Virus record (IMG/VR): IMGVR_UViG_3300032288_003533
Span: 1 to 64,000 of that record
Reading direction: 5' to 3' (one strand)
Length of the DNA stretch: 64,000 nucleotides
Source of the DNA: a virus
Positions 7,659-15,124 of this stretch are shown piece by piece. The position numbers and the translations under genes were made by a program. Position 1 is the first letter of the stretch, and each line of letters opens with the position of its first letter. Below the pieces are notes generated by a model. The model searched no databases and was not told the origin of the DNA. It worked only from the letters and a program-made list of their open reading frames with translations.

Positions 7659-8315
7659 TTATTTCTTTTTAGAAATAATAATCTCATCAATAATGCCATA
7701 TGATAAAGATTCATTAGCATCAAGCCACAAATCTCTACTAGCATCCAATTTAACTTGTTCTGCTGTTTTTCCACAATAATCACCCAACAATTTGAAAAGA
7801 ATTTCATTTGTTTTTTGCCATTCTTTCATTGTTATTTCAGCATCTTGGATATTACCATAAGCACCCCCAGAACTTTGGTGGAGCATTGTTTTTGAAAATC
7901 TAAGAGATGTTCTTTTACCTTTTGTTCCAGCACCAAGTATAATGGATCCCATTGATGCAGCCATTCCTGTGTTCACTGTGCGCACATCACAAGCAATATA
8001 GTCCATAACATCAACAATTGATAAACCTGCCTTTACAGAGCCCCCAGGACTATCTATGTGTAATGTAACATCTGATTTTGTAACAGAATCTAGGAACATT
8101 AATTGTGCTTGAATTATGGTTGCCATCCGGTCTTCTATTGGTCCAGCAATCCATATTAATCTATCTCTCATTAATCTTGAAAAGATATCAATTTGTGTTG
8201 CTCTCATTTCCCTTTCTTCAAGAATATAGGGGGTCATAGAGTTTTCAAAATAATCCAAGTGTGATGATGGTTTTCCTAGATGATTAACATAATAGGATTT
8301 AAATTCATTTTTCAT
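7659..8315 (-). CDS. clpP: ClpP-like ATP-dependent protease proteolytic subunit
   Basis: 218 residues from the ATG at 8315 (MKNEFKSYYVN); the frame is open further upstream, but that extension is low-complexity and lies in the intergenic region. Serine-protease triad as in ClpP: S121 in GMAASMGS, H146 in MLHQSSGG, and D195 in SRDLWLDA. HIDSPGGSV forms the oxyanion/substrate strand. ClpP assembles into a 14-subunit chamber fed by a Clp ATPase; the phage also encodes a ClpC-like ATPase at 17593-19593. Phage ClpP can also serve as prohead protease, but here a separate gp21-like protease exists, so a role in protein turnover is more likely. Confidence 0.93.
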   Translation of the reverse strand: MKNEFKSYYVNHLGKPSSHLDYFENSMTPYILEEREMRATQIDIFSRLMRDRLIWIAGPIEDRMATIIQAQLMFLDSVTKSDVTLHIDSPGGSVKAGLSIVDVMDYIACDVRTVNTGMAASMGSIILGAGTKGKRTSLRFSKTMLHQSSGGAYGNIQDAEITMKEWQKTNEILFKLLGDYCGKTAEQVKLDASRDLWLDANESLSYGIIDEIIISKKK

Positions 8316-8352
8316 ATTATTTTGGTTTTTTATAAGTATAATAATTTTTTTG

Positions 8353-8841
8353 TTAAGAAACAAATGATGATTTATAATCTTCCCATATTTTTGAAACAGA
8401 TGATTCATTTGCAAATAAGGTTGGGGTTTTGGGTTGGAATCTTAAAGGCATTTTTGCTTCTTCTGGGGTTTTATCTCCCTTTTTTAGATTACAAGGCAAG
8501 CAACAAGTTATAAGGTTATTCCAAGTATTTTTACCCCCTCTTGATTTTGGCAATATATGATCAATAGTTAAATCCTTTTTTGAACCACAATAAACACATT
8601 CATTATTATCTCTTTTATATAATCTATTTCTATTGACTCTTAAATTTTTCATTTTGTGTGAAATGTAATTAAATAGTCTAATGATTAATGGTTTTGAATA
8701 AATTATGCTTTCACTTCTGATGATATTATCATCATTTTTTATTATTTCTGCTTTCCCTTTAATTACAAGAATTATGGCTCTTTTAAAAGTTGTTATATTT
8801 AAGGGTGTATAATCTGAATTTAGCACTAAAATTGACTCCAT
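8353..8841 (-). CDS. HNH endonuclease
   Basis: 162 residues. The C-terminal half holds a zinc-coordinating HNH module: CVYCG, then LTIDHILPKSRGGKNTWNNLI with the D-H pair and the Asn, then CCLPCN and KKGDKTPEEA. The N-terminal ~75 residues (VLNSDYTPLNITTFKRAI) match the usual lead-in of stand-alone HNH proteins of the RRXRR/McrA-like type found in many bacteria and phages. These nick or cut DNA; in T4-like phages they act as homing enzymes or packaging helpers. It lies 37 bases upstream of clpP and is probably co-transcribed with it. No interrupted gene was seen nearby to suggest recent homing. Confidence 0.9.
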   Translation of the reverse strand: MESILVLNSDYTPLNITTFKRAIILVIKGKAEIIKNDDNIIRSESIIYSKPLIIRLFNYISHKMKNLRVNRNRLYKRDNNECVYCGSKKDLTIDHILPKSRGGKNTWNNLITCCLPCNLKKGDKTPEEAKMPLRFQPKTPTLFANESSVSKIWEDYKSSFVS

Positions 8842-8863
8842 ATTTTTTTTATAGAAATATAAT

Positions 8864-8899
8864 AAAATAAAAAAAGGGTTGCAAGTATTTATGCAACCC
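8864..8899 (-). terminator. Terminator on the minus strand upstream of the HNH gene
   Basis: Minus-strand stem GGGTTGCA / TGCAACCC with an 8-base loop, then TTTTTTTATTTT. It lies between the HNH gene and a divergent gene. A terminator here only makes sense if a transcript enters from the right on the minus strand; the small reading frame at 8909-8989 would supply one. Confidence 0.65.
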
Positions 8900-8908
8900 A
8901 GTTTTATA

Positions 8909-8989
8909 TTAGTTTATGACACTTGGTCGTTTTTTAAACAAACTTATCCGATTTTTTCCAAAAAGACATAACTGGTTTGATATTTTCAT
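8909..8989 (-). CDS. Candidate 26-residue peptide with QLCLF motif
   Basis: A short frame with ATG at 8989 and TAA at 8909 lies alone in the 268-base space between the HNH and thioredoxin genes. It is followed within 10 bases by a strong minus-strand terminator and preceded by AATATTTATT about 20 bases upstream, similar to the late-type motif. The peptide starts MKISNQLCLFGKN and ends in a basic tail (SLFKKRPSVIN). QLCLF resembles the QL(S/D)LF sliding-clamp-binding pentapeptide. A flanking promoter-like motif and terminator support a real unit; it could instead be a small RNA. Confidence 0.4.
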   Translation of the reverse strand: MKISNQLCLFGKNRISLFKKRPSVIN

Positions 8990-9109
8990 ATTATTTTTGT
9001 TATATTTAATAAATATTACAAAATAAAAAAGTTAAGTAATATTTCTAGTATAAAAATATATTTTGATTGTTTTTAATCTTTATTTTAGTATATTTATGAA
9101 AAAAAAATT

Positions 9110-9430
9110 ATGGAACTAACAAAAGAAGAACTTGTAGAAAAAATAAATAGTGGTGAGAAGATGGTTGTGGATTTTTACTCTACTACATGTGGACCATGTA
9201 AAATGCTAAAGCCAATGTATGAAAAGTTGGCAAATGAATTAAAAGAGCAAAATTCTGATGTTTCTTTATATACATTTAATGTTCAGAATGATGTAAATTA
9301 TGCAGTAAATGAAGCTGGAGTTAGGGGTGTACCAACAATTAAAAGTTATACATCATCCTTGGTTAAAGACACAATTGTTGGGTTACCAAGTTTAAATGAA
9401 TTGAATGAATTAGTTAATGCATTAAAATAA
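9110..9430 (+). CDS. Thioredoxin
   Basis: 106 residues, the normal thioredoxin length. The redox centre CGPC (C27, C30) follows VVDFYSTT, and the cis-proline loop GVPTIKSY is present. It reduces disulfides, for example in ribonucleotide reductase or other thiol enzymes; in T7-like phages host thioredoxin also serves DNA polymerase, but nothing here points to that. It lies 5 bases upstream of thyX and shares its terminator, consistent with a nucleotide-metabolism role. TAGTATATTTATG at 9086-9098 is a slightly altered late-type motif. Confidence 0.93.
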   Translation: MELTKEELVEKINSGEKMVVDFYSTTCGPCKMLKPMYEKLANELKEQNSDVSLYTFNVQNDVNYAVNEAGVRGVPTIKSYTSSLVKDTIVGLPSLNELNELVNALK

Positions 9431-9435
9431 TTTAT

Positions 9436-10149
9436 ATGACAGACAACAAAGCAATTTTGATAGGTCATTATGGTGGAGATAAAACTCATTCTTTGGCTGC
9501 TTGGAGTTCAACATTTCTTGAACTAGAATTAGAAATGCCAGAACAAATAGAAGAAAGGGTTGATGTAATTATCAATTACATTTTGTCTAATTCAAAAAGA
9601 ATCAGAAACATTGAACAATTGTTGGAATTTTTGGCATCAGAAGGTCACACATCACCTTTTAGATTCAGTACCCTACATTTTGTCACAACAACAGAAATAG
9701 CTACTCACATTCAATTTTTGAAGCATTCTGTGGCATTGGGTGCTGAAAATGCAGAGTCAGCAAGGTATAAAGAATTAAAAGAAGATAAATTCTACTTACC
9801 AAATGATTGGCTTGAGTATGGGGAAACAGGTGAATTTTGGTATAATGCATTAAAAGCACAAAGTGAAAAACTAAATAAAATGTATCACAATTGTTTAAAT
9901 GAGTTAATCCAGGCTGGAATGCCAAAAGCCAGAGCAAAAGAATCTGCAAGATTCTTTAAAATGTACAATTCTCAGTTGAATAGTAATAAGATAATGTCTT
10001 TTGATGGGTTTATTCAAATATATAAGAAAAGAAATTTGTTATCCCCCTCCCAAAAAGAAATTGGTGATGTTCTGGAACAAATGTTAAATGAGATAAAATC
10101 AATACCAAATAACCCATTTAAGGATTCATTAAAAGCATTTGGTCTATAA
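9436..10149 (+). CDS. thyX: Flavin-dependent thymidylate synthase ThyX
   Basis: 237 residues resembling ThyX, which makes dTMP from dUMP using methylene-tetrahydrofolate and FAD/NADPH. The region HIQFLKHSVALGAENAESARYKEL aligns with the ThyX signature. The usual R-H-R triplet reads K-H-S, while the downstream S-A-R-Y is intact. SPFRFSTLHFVTTTEIATHIQF is the expected preceding His-rich helix, and the C-terminal region ARFFKMYNSQLNSNKIMSFDGFIQIYKKR matches the dUMP-binding part of phage-type ThyX. Co-transcribed with thioredoxin. The motif change may mean altered activity. Confidence 0.87.
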   Translation: MTDNKAILIGHYGGDKTHSLAAWSSTFLELELEMPEQIEERVDVIINYILSNSKRIRNIEQLLEFLASEGHTSPFRFSTLHFVTTTEIATHIQFLKHSVALGAENAESARYKELKEDKFYLPNDWLEYGETGEFWYNALKAQSEKLNKMYHNCLNELIQAGMPKARAKESARFFKMYNSQLNSNKIMSFDGFIQIYKKRNLLSPSQKEIGDVLEQMLNEIKSIPNNPFKDSLKAFGL

Positions 10150-10151
10150 TA

Positions 10152-10190
10152 AAAAGGGCTTGTAAAAAAAATTACAAGCCCTTTTCTATT
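10152..10190 (+). terminator. Bidirectional-looking terminator after thyX
   Basis: Stem AAAAGGGCTTGTAA / TTACAAGCCCTTTT with a poly-A loop and flanking A and T runs, so it may serve both thyX and the convergent holin-like gene. Confidence 0.85.
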
Positions 10191-10199
10191 TAGGTTTTT

Positions 10200-10424
10200 T
10201 TATTTACCTTTTTTTGCAGCAACTGGAGTTTCTGCTGGTGTAGCAACTGGTGTTACAACTGCTGGCACTTTAGCAAAGAAAGACCATACAGAACCAATTA
10301 TGGTTGATAATGCACCTACTACTTCAGTAACAAAAGTTTCATCAACAAGTCCTTTTGTAATTAAGAATCCACCAATGAATGTGAGTACATGTCTAACAAT
10401 ACCTAAAATTTGTTCTTTATTCAT
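10200..10424 (-). CDS. Holin-like small membrane protein (Pam3 gp28-like)
   Basis: 74 residues from the ATG at 10424 (MNKEQILGIVRHVLTFIGGF). Two hydrophobic segments (VRHVLTFIGGFLITKGL and TEVVGALSTIIGSVWSFF) around the linker VDETFVTE match the Pam3_gp28-type putative phage holin family. A Pro/Ala/Thr-rich tail ending AAKKGK follows. Holins make the inner-membrane lesion that lets endolysins reach peptidoglycan. The M23 peptidase and glucosaminidase of the same strand lie 2 kb away at 12440-14406, so this fits a dispersed lysis set. No promoter with the usual motif was clear. Confidence 0.75.
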   Translation of the reverse strand: MNKEQILGIVRHVLTFIGGFLITKGLVDETFVTEVVGALSTIIGSVWSFFAKVPAVVTPVATPAETPVAAKKGK

Positions 10425-10466
10425 TTTAATTTTTTTAATAAAAATGTTTATATATAACAATAATGT

Positions 10467-10476
10467 TATATTTATA
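10467..10476 (+). promoter_or_regulatory. Late-type promoter motif TATATTTATA
   Basis: Perfect TATATTTATA, 25 bases before the ATG at 10502. Confidence 0.5.
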
Positions 10477-10501
10477 AATATATATAAAAATATAAAAAAG
10501 T

Positions 10502-12205
10502 ATGGAGAGATTGAATATGTTTGATTTTTTTTTATTAAATGAGGGTAGGACTGCTAAAGAATTTAGATTTATAACAGCAAATGAATTTGAATTCATTTAT
10601 AATTGTGTAGATGGTAATGGTAGGTATAGTGATTGGATTACATCAAAAGATAAAAATAAATTAATAAATAAAATTGTAAACTATTTAAATGTTGATACCA
10701 CTTTTTCCAAAGACTTTAGTAGTTTTAAAGATTGTGAAGAAGCCAGAAGAAAAAACATAGAAGCAGCAGGGGGAGATAAAAGAAGAAAAAATTATATAAA
10801 AGGAGATGATAAAAAAAAGAAAGAAGGTGAAGACGATGTACAATTGTTCTGTGATGCTGTGCCTAAATTTATGAATGAATTAGTTCCATTATTATTTAAT
10901 AATATTAATGACTACCCTATTGAGGATAAAAGTAGGTTAAATGAATTTATTTCATTACATATTGATGTTTTTGTTAATTTTTTTGAAAATAGACATAGAG
11001 AGCAATCAAAAGAATTACCAAGAAATTTATTATATAGACAATTAGTTGATGTTTATATGGATAAACCATTTAAAAAAGTTGAAATCCCAGATACATCACC
11101 AAAAGAGGTAATTACAAAACCAGGTAAACCCCCCAAGAAACCAAAAATAGAAACAGAAAATCTTTATATATATGAATTAGAAAAACAAGATCCTAATCAC
11201 ATTTATAAATTATATAATTATGTATTAAGTGGTGGTAATTCAAAAAAGAATATTGGTTATTTATATGATTGCACTAAAAAAAATGAACCAATAGATAAAT
11301 TATTATGTGTTTTAACACATGACAGAGATTTTGCAGCATCTTTTGCTTTTGAAAAAACATTTGAGCATACAACACAGTTTAGACCATACAAAGGAAATAT
11401 ATCTTTTAATTTAACAACAAAGAATTTGAGGGCAGAAATGGCAAAAAAAGAAAAGGAAGAAGAATATAATAATATTAAATTAGATTTCACTATAAAAAAA
11501 TTATATGCTGAATTATTTAATATAATCTTTAAAGATAAAGATATTATAGATTTGTTTTCAAAATGCCTAAACCCTATTAATTCACCTACACAAGATATTA
11601 CTTTTTGTATTCCAAAAGAAAGAGTATTAGAAATATTACAAAATAAATTATCAGATGAAATAGGTGTTTTACTTAAAAAAGATAATGATAAGAAAGCAAA
11701 AGGTGATATTAAAGCAATTAAACCAGTTTATAATTGTGATGATACTACAAAGATGGTAATAAAACCAAATGCTAAAATTGAATTGAAATTTTTCACTATT
11801 GATGAAATTAAAAATGAAGAAAATAATTTACATATTACAAGAATATTAGAACCTGATAGAAACTATATATTTAGTAAAATAGATGCATTACCTAATTTTA
11901 GTAAAGATTCAAAAGAATTTAATACTTTTTTTGATTTAACAATGAATTCAGTGATACAAGTTGTTGAGGATAAAGTTAAAAACTTTAAAAAAGATATTGA
12001 ACAATTTTCAAGACCAACTTCTGGATTATTTATAGCTGGTCCAAAATACATACCAAATAATGGTGGGTGGGTTTATGATATCTACAAAGGAAAGGGATTA
12101 CAAAGGGGTGAAGGTGTTGGAATTAAACTAGAACTACCATCTAACTTTAAAGCATATGATTTAGAATATAATTATGAAAATAGGCAATTTTGTGTAAGAG
12201 ATTAA
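10502..12205 (+). CDS. Unrecognised 567-residue protein
   Basis: Large Lys/Asn-rich protein with no family I recognise. The first residues MERLNMFDFFLLNEGRTAKE include L-N-E, a gp21-type site at about residue 14, so a short cleaved leader is possible; an alternative start is the ATG at 10517. A Pro/Lys-rich linker (KPGKPPKKPK) at ~205 divides two domains. The C-terminal end (SGLFIAGPKYIPNNGGWVYDIYKGKGLQRGEGVGIKLELPSNFKAYDLEYNYENRQF, shown here only as GWVYDIYKG and GVGIKLELPS) looks like a beta-rich globular fold. It lies alone on the plus strand between lysis genes and overlaps the convergent gene by 4 bases. Confidence 0.7.
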   Translation: MERLNMFDFFLLNEGRTAKEFRFITANEFEFIYNCVDGNGRYSDWITSKDKNKLINKIVNYLNVDTTFSKDFSSFKDCEEARRKNIEAAGGDKRRKNYIKGDDKKKKEGEDDVQLFCDAVPKFMNELVPLLFNNINDYPIEDKSRLNEFISLHIDVFVNFFENRHREQSKELPRNLLYRQLVDVYMDKPFKKVEIPDTSPKEVITKPGKPPKKPKIETENLYIYELEKQDPNHIYKLYNYVLSGGNSKKNIGYLYDCTKKNEPIDKLLCVLTHDRDFAASFAFEKTFEHTTQFRPYKGNISFNLTTKNLRAEMAKKEKEEEYNNIKLDFTIKKLYAELFNIIFKDKDIIDLFSKCLNPINSPTQDITFCIPKERVLEILQNKLSDEIGVLLKKDNDKKAKGDIKAIKPVYNCDDTTKMVIKPNAKIELKFFTIDEIKNEENNLHITRILEPDRNYIFSKIDALPNFSKDSKEFNTFFDLTMNSVIQVVEDKVKNFKKDIEQFSRPTSGLFIAGPKYIPNNGGWVYDIYKGKGLQRGEGVGIKLELPSNFKAYDLEYNYENRQFCVRD

Positions 12206-12438
12206 GGTTTGGTGTTTTTATTGTTAATGAAATCTGCAAATTTTTCACTAGCAATAAATCCTAATCCAGCTATTGCCAACCATACTAATCCTTCAAACAC
12301 ATAATCAGTTATTGTATAATTTGAAAATAAATCAACAATTGATGCAAATATTATTGTTACTGCTGCTGACACCCCAATGGATCTTTTACTTGATATATCA
12401 CCATTTGCTGTTAATAAAGATTTGAAAAATTTTTTCAT
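12202..12438 (-). CDS. Small two-helix membrane protein, possible second holin or lysis accessory
   Basis: 78 residues: a basic amphipathic start (MKKFFKSLLTANGDISSKRS), then two hydrophobic helices (IGVSAAVTIIFASIVDLF and YVFEGLVWLAIAGLGFIASEKF) and a short polar tail. Short two-span proteins next to cell-wall hydrolases are typical holins or antiholins, and this gene follows the M23 peptidase gene by one base on the same strand. Its stop overlaps the stop of the convergent 567-residue gene through a shared TTAA. Function is inferred from topology and position only. Confidence 0.72.
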   Translation of the reverse strand: MKKFFKSLLTANGDISSKRSIGVSAAVTIIFASIVDLFSNYTITDYVFEGLVWLAIAGLGFIASEKFADFINNKNTKP

Positions 12439-12439
12439 A

Positions 12440-13765
12440 TTACAATATTTCTAATATTCTATTAATTTCTGTAATTAATTTTTTTGAGGCTGATTTGCTT
12501 TCTAATTTAAATTCAACATATGAATTACTTTTATTTGTTACTGGTAAATCATATGGTGTAGTATATGACTTACTTTTACTTGTTGTTGGTAATTCATAAG
12601 GTTCAGTATATGAGTTGCTTTTATTTGTTGTTGGTAAATCATAAGGTTCAATATATGAGTTACTTTTGTTTGTTGTTGGTAAAGTACTATAACTAGCACC
12701 ACCACCACTACTACTCCACCTATTATTTTTTTTGGGAGCATTTTTTGCTCCATAAACATCAATCAATTTAACTTTAATAATGTTAGCAACACCACCTAAA
12801 CTCACATATACTTCAAAATATTCTGAATTCTTAGGTACTTCACCAATTAATTCATCAAAATTTGTGTTCTTTTCATTTAAATTAAACTTATCACAACATA
12901 CATTAATTATGTATCTTTTACTTTCAAACTCAACTTCTACTTTTTTACAAATACCATCATCACTATTAAGTACTTTGCATTTTGAGAATTTACAATAAAA
13001 TTTCCCAGAACTTGGGTGATATGTGTAAGCATCTTCAAATGTCCCCCCATTTGGTTTAAAAGAACTTCTAATTTTATTACCAATACTTGTTATAGAATCA
13101 GAATCATCAGAATCTTCTTCATTAAGTATTAATGTATATATGTCTTTTAAATTTAATTTTTTACTTTTAAAACTATGTGAAATAACAGATTCATTTTTGT
13201 TTAAATCAACTGCATTGAAATCATCCATTTTACTTAAATCAACTGCATTGAAATCATCCATTTTATTTAAATCAACTGCATTGAAATCACCCATTTTATT
13301 TAAGTAATTTTTATTTTTAATATTAGGGGTTGGTGGTGTTTCATTACTTAAAACAGTTTCTGGGTCTATAAGTACACCATTTCTTCTAACTTCAAAATGT
13401 AAATGTGCGCCAGTAGTATGTCCTTTACCTAAATCACTTAAATCACCACCACTTAATGCTATAATTTGACCAGGGACAACATTCTCATTAGGTTTAACAA
13501 ATAATTTTTTTAAATGGCAATATTTTGTAACAATATTATCTGGGTGTTTAATTTCAATTAGGCCACCACAAGTCCCTTGTGTTATTTCACTACGTAAAAC
13601 AACACCTTTTTCTGGGGCTAAAATTTCAGTACCAGAAGGTATTGCAAAATCAGTTCCTTTGTGAACTCTATTTCCTCTAATAGAACTAACATCATAATAA
13701 TTAGATGAAATTAAATTTGAATTATAATTTTTAAAAGGTGCATATAATTTATTTTCAATAATCAT
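12440..13765 (-). CDS. M23 peptidase with tandem peptide repeats
   Basis: 441 residues. Residues ~1-135 are an M23 (LytM) metallopeptidase: H35 and D39 in HKGTD, H84 in YCHL, H121 and H123 in AHLHFEV bind or assist zinc. The family cuts peptidoglycan cross-bridges. There is no signal peptide. Residues ~155-190 hold three 11-residue repeats (KMDDFNAVDLN) and residues ~365-425 four 15-residue repeats beginning LPTTNKSNSY. The middle region has Cys residues and beta strands. The end KKLITEINRILEIL resembles the helices of packaged proteins. It could be an endolysin or a virion-borne entry enzyme. Confidence 0.88.
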   Translation of the reverse strand: MIIENKLYAPFKNYNSNLISSNYYDVSSIRGNRVHKGTDFAIPSGTEILAPEKGVVLRSEITQGTCGGLIEIKHPDNIVTKYCHLKKLFVKPNENVVPGQIIALSGGDLSDLGKGHTTGAHLHFEVRRNGVLIDPETVLSNETPPTPNIKNKNYLNKMGDFNAVDLNKMDDFNAVDLSKMDDFNAVDLNKNESVISHSFKSKKLNLKDIYTLILNEEDSDDSDSITSIGNKIRSSFKPNGGTFEDAYTYHPSSGKFYCKFSKCKVLNSDDGICKKVEVEFESKRYIINVCCDKFNLNEKNTNFDELIGEVPKNSEYFEVYVSLGGVANIIKVKLIDVYGAKNAPKKNNRWSSSGGGASYSTLPTTNKSNSYIEPYDLPTTNKSNSYTEPYELPTTSKSKSYTTPYDLPVTNKSNSYVEFKLESKSASKKLITEINRILEIL

Positions 13766-13780
13766 ATTATATTATTTTAT

Positions 13781-13789
13781 ATATAAATA
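13781..13789 (-). promoter_or_regulatory. Late-type promoter motif (TATTTATAT) for the M23 gene
   Basis: Minus-strand GGTATTTATATA lies 15 bases before the ATG at 13765 and between the M23 and glucosaminidase genes. Confidence 0.45.
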
Positions 13790-13800
13790 CCATAATATAA

Positions 13801-14406
13801 TTAAACTATTCTTTTTGATTTAATTATTTCACATAAATTTTCATTATACTCATATATGTCAATACTTTTTTTGTATTTTTTATATAAATCATAATTTTTA
13901 TTTATAATGGATTCATTTTCATTTATAATCTTTTTAACAAAAAAGACATAATTTGAATCTTCTGCATAAATTCTACTTAAAAAACTAAAATACTCCTCTC
14001 TGGATTTTTCTTTATTCCTAAATAAAAATTCTTGAAATAATTTATAATCTTTCACACTATCTGTCCAGCAATCATAAATTGAGAATCCCCTATTTTCCCC
14101 AATAGCAGTAGTTTTTCTTCTTTCTGGATATCTCATACCAAATAAATTTTTATTTTCTGCAAAAATATAACTGGTCATATATCCACTTTCCAATAATGCT
14201 TGTGCAAAAACAATGTCAGGGTATTTGATATCATTATCCAATATTTCAAAATATAATAATAATAATTTTGAATTATTCTCATTAAAGATTTTTTGTTCAT
14301 TGATTTTTATATCATTGATTTCATTCTTTTGAATTTTAACATTTTCTGTTAAAATAATTAAATTAATTGCAATTAATGCAATTGATGCATATATTAATTT
14401 TTTCAT
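13801..14406 (-). CDS. Membrane-anchored glucosaminidase (endolysin-type)
   Basis: 201 residues. The start MKKLIYASIALIAINLIIL is a hydrophobic signal or anchor helix with no obvious cleavage site. A glucosaminidase-family domain follows: DIVFAQALLESGYMTS with the catalytic Glu at ~73, then IFAENKNLFGMRYPERR, GFSIYDCWTDSVKDY and the usual aromatic C-terminal helices. These enzymes cleave N-acetylglucosaminyl bonds in peptidoglycan. An uncleaved N-terminal helix suggests Sec export and a signal-anchor-release mode. It shares its strand with the M23 peptidase and holin-like genes. A TATCTTTG element precedes it. Confidence 0.85.
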   Translation of the reverse strand: MKKLIYASIALIAINLIILTENVKIQKNEINDIKINEQKIFNENNSKLLLLYFEILDNDIKYPDIVFAQALLESGYMTSYIFAENKNLFGMRYPERRKTTAIGENRGFSIYDCWTDSVKDYKLFQEFLFRNKEKSREEYFSFLSRIYAEDSNYVFFVKKIINENESIINKNYDLYKKYKKSIDIYEYNENLCEIIKSKRIV

Positions 14407-14440
14407 AAATTTTTATTTTTGTTATGTAAATAATTTGGTG

Positions 14441-14448
14441 CAAAGATA
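14441..14448 (-). promoter_or_regulatory. Host-type -7 element (TATCTTTG) for the glucosaminidase gene
   Basis: Minus-strand TATCTTTGC, identical to the element before the phosphoesterase gene, located 34 bases before the ATG at 14406. Confidence 0.5.
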
Positions 14449-14509
14449 ATGCAAACCAATTAGATTATATTAATAAATATCAATAATAATCATCTTTTTG
14501 TTTAAAACA

Positions 14510-14538
14510 AATAAAAAGTGCCACAAAATGTGACACTT
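14510..14538 (-). terminator. tmRNA terminator
   Basis: Minus-strand stem AAGTGTCACA / TGTGGCACTT with a TTT loop and a TTTATTTG tail, beginning 5 bases after the tmRNA CCA end. Confidence 0.85.
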
Positions 14539-14542
14539 TCTT

Positions 14543-14964
14543 TGGTGGAGACGCAGGGAATTGAACCCTGGTCTTGCTCATAATTTAGTAAAAAGACTAC
14601 ATGTTTATTCCATAGATTCTGTATGGACACATAAGACAGTTCATATTTTTCCATTTGTACTGCCAACTGTGGGGGGTTCACTTCCACTATTTGCATAGAC
14701 TTACAGGTAGCACCCCAAACCAAAACCTTTGATACAATAAGTAGTATCACACTATAAGGCTTCTGTTCCTAGGTTATATGCCCACCGACCCGGGGTTGTT
14801 ATGACTACTAAGCCGCAACAACAGCATCTTCACGTACTAGACCTAAAGTTGCTAAAGTTTCTAAAGTGTTGCCAGTTAAAGGCTTGAACCAGTTGTTAAT
14901 GAGGTTAATTCAGCCCCAACATGCCTTCTTACCCAATCCACGCCAATCGATACCTTTCGTCCCC
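14543..14964 (-). ncRNA. ssrA: Transfer-messenger RNA (tmRNA)
   Basis: 422 bases on the minus strand. The 5' end GGGGACG pairs with CGTCTCC near the 3' end to form a 7-bp acceptor stem with the G3.U wobble that alanyl-tRNA synthetase recognises; the T arm CAGGG-TTCAATT-CCCTG and an encoded ACCA end complete the tRNA-like domain. The tag frame (14808-14873) begins at a GGC resume codon preceded by CTTTAACT, as in Bacteroidetes tmRNAs, and ends with tandem TAG TAG. It encodes 21 residues starting GNTLETLA and ending REDAVVAA. G+C-rich helices for pseudoknots follow. It rescues stalled ribosomes and tags the nascent chain for Clp proteolysis. A long reading frame across it is not a gene. Confidence 0.95.
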
Positions 14965-14970
14965 TTGTCT

Positions 14971-14980
14971 TATAAATATC
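14971..14980 (-). promoter_or_regulatory. Late-type promoter motif (GATATTTATA) for tmRNA
   Basis: Minus-strand GATATTTATA ends 6 bases before the mature tmRNA 5' end, the spacing expected for a -10 element. A host-type TATATTTG also lies further upstream at 15000-15007, so two promoters are possible. Confidence 0.55.
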
Positions 14981-15097
14981 ATCATTTCTGTTGATGACAC
15001 AAATATAGATTCCTTTTTTTGATTTTCCAAATGGTTTTTTCATTTTCTTTTAAAATAATTTGATTTGCTGTTTTGTGGATGCAATAATAATATTTAG

Positions 15098-15108
15098 TTA
15101 TATTTATA
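15098..15108 (+). promoter_or_regulatory. Late-type promoter motif TTATATTTATA
   Basis: TTATATTTATA lies 16 bases before the ATG at 15125 and heads the first LRR cluster. Confidence 0.5.
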
Positions 15109-15124
15109 TATTAAAATATGAATT

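Noticed and set aside
8316-8414. 33-codon N-terminal extension of ClpP
   Set aside because: It overlaps the end of the HNH gene, is low-complexity and is not part of ClpP; the ATG at 8315 fits.
14502-14750. 82-codon minus-strand frame across the tmRNA 3' half
   Set aside because: The DNA is explained by the tmRNA acceptor stem, T arm, CCA end and terminator.
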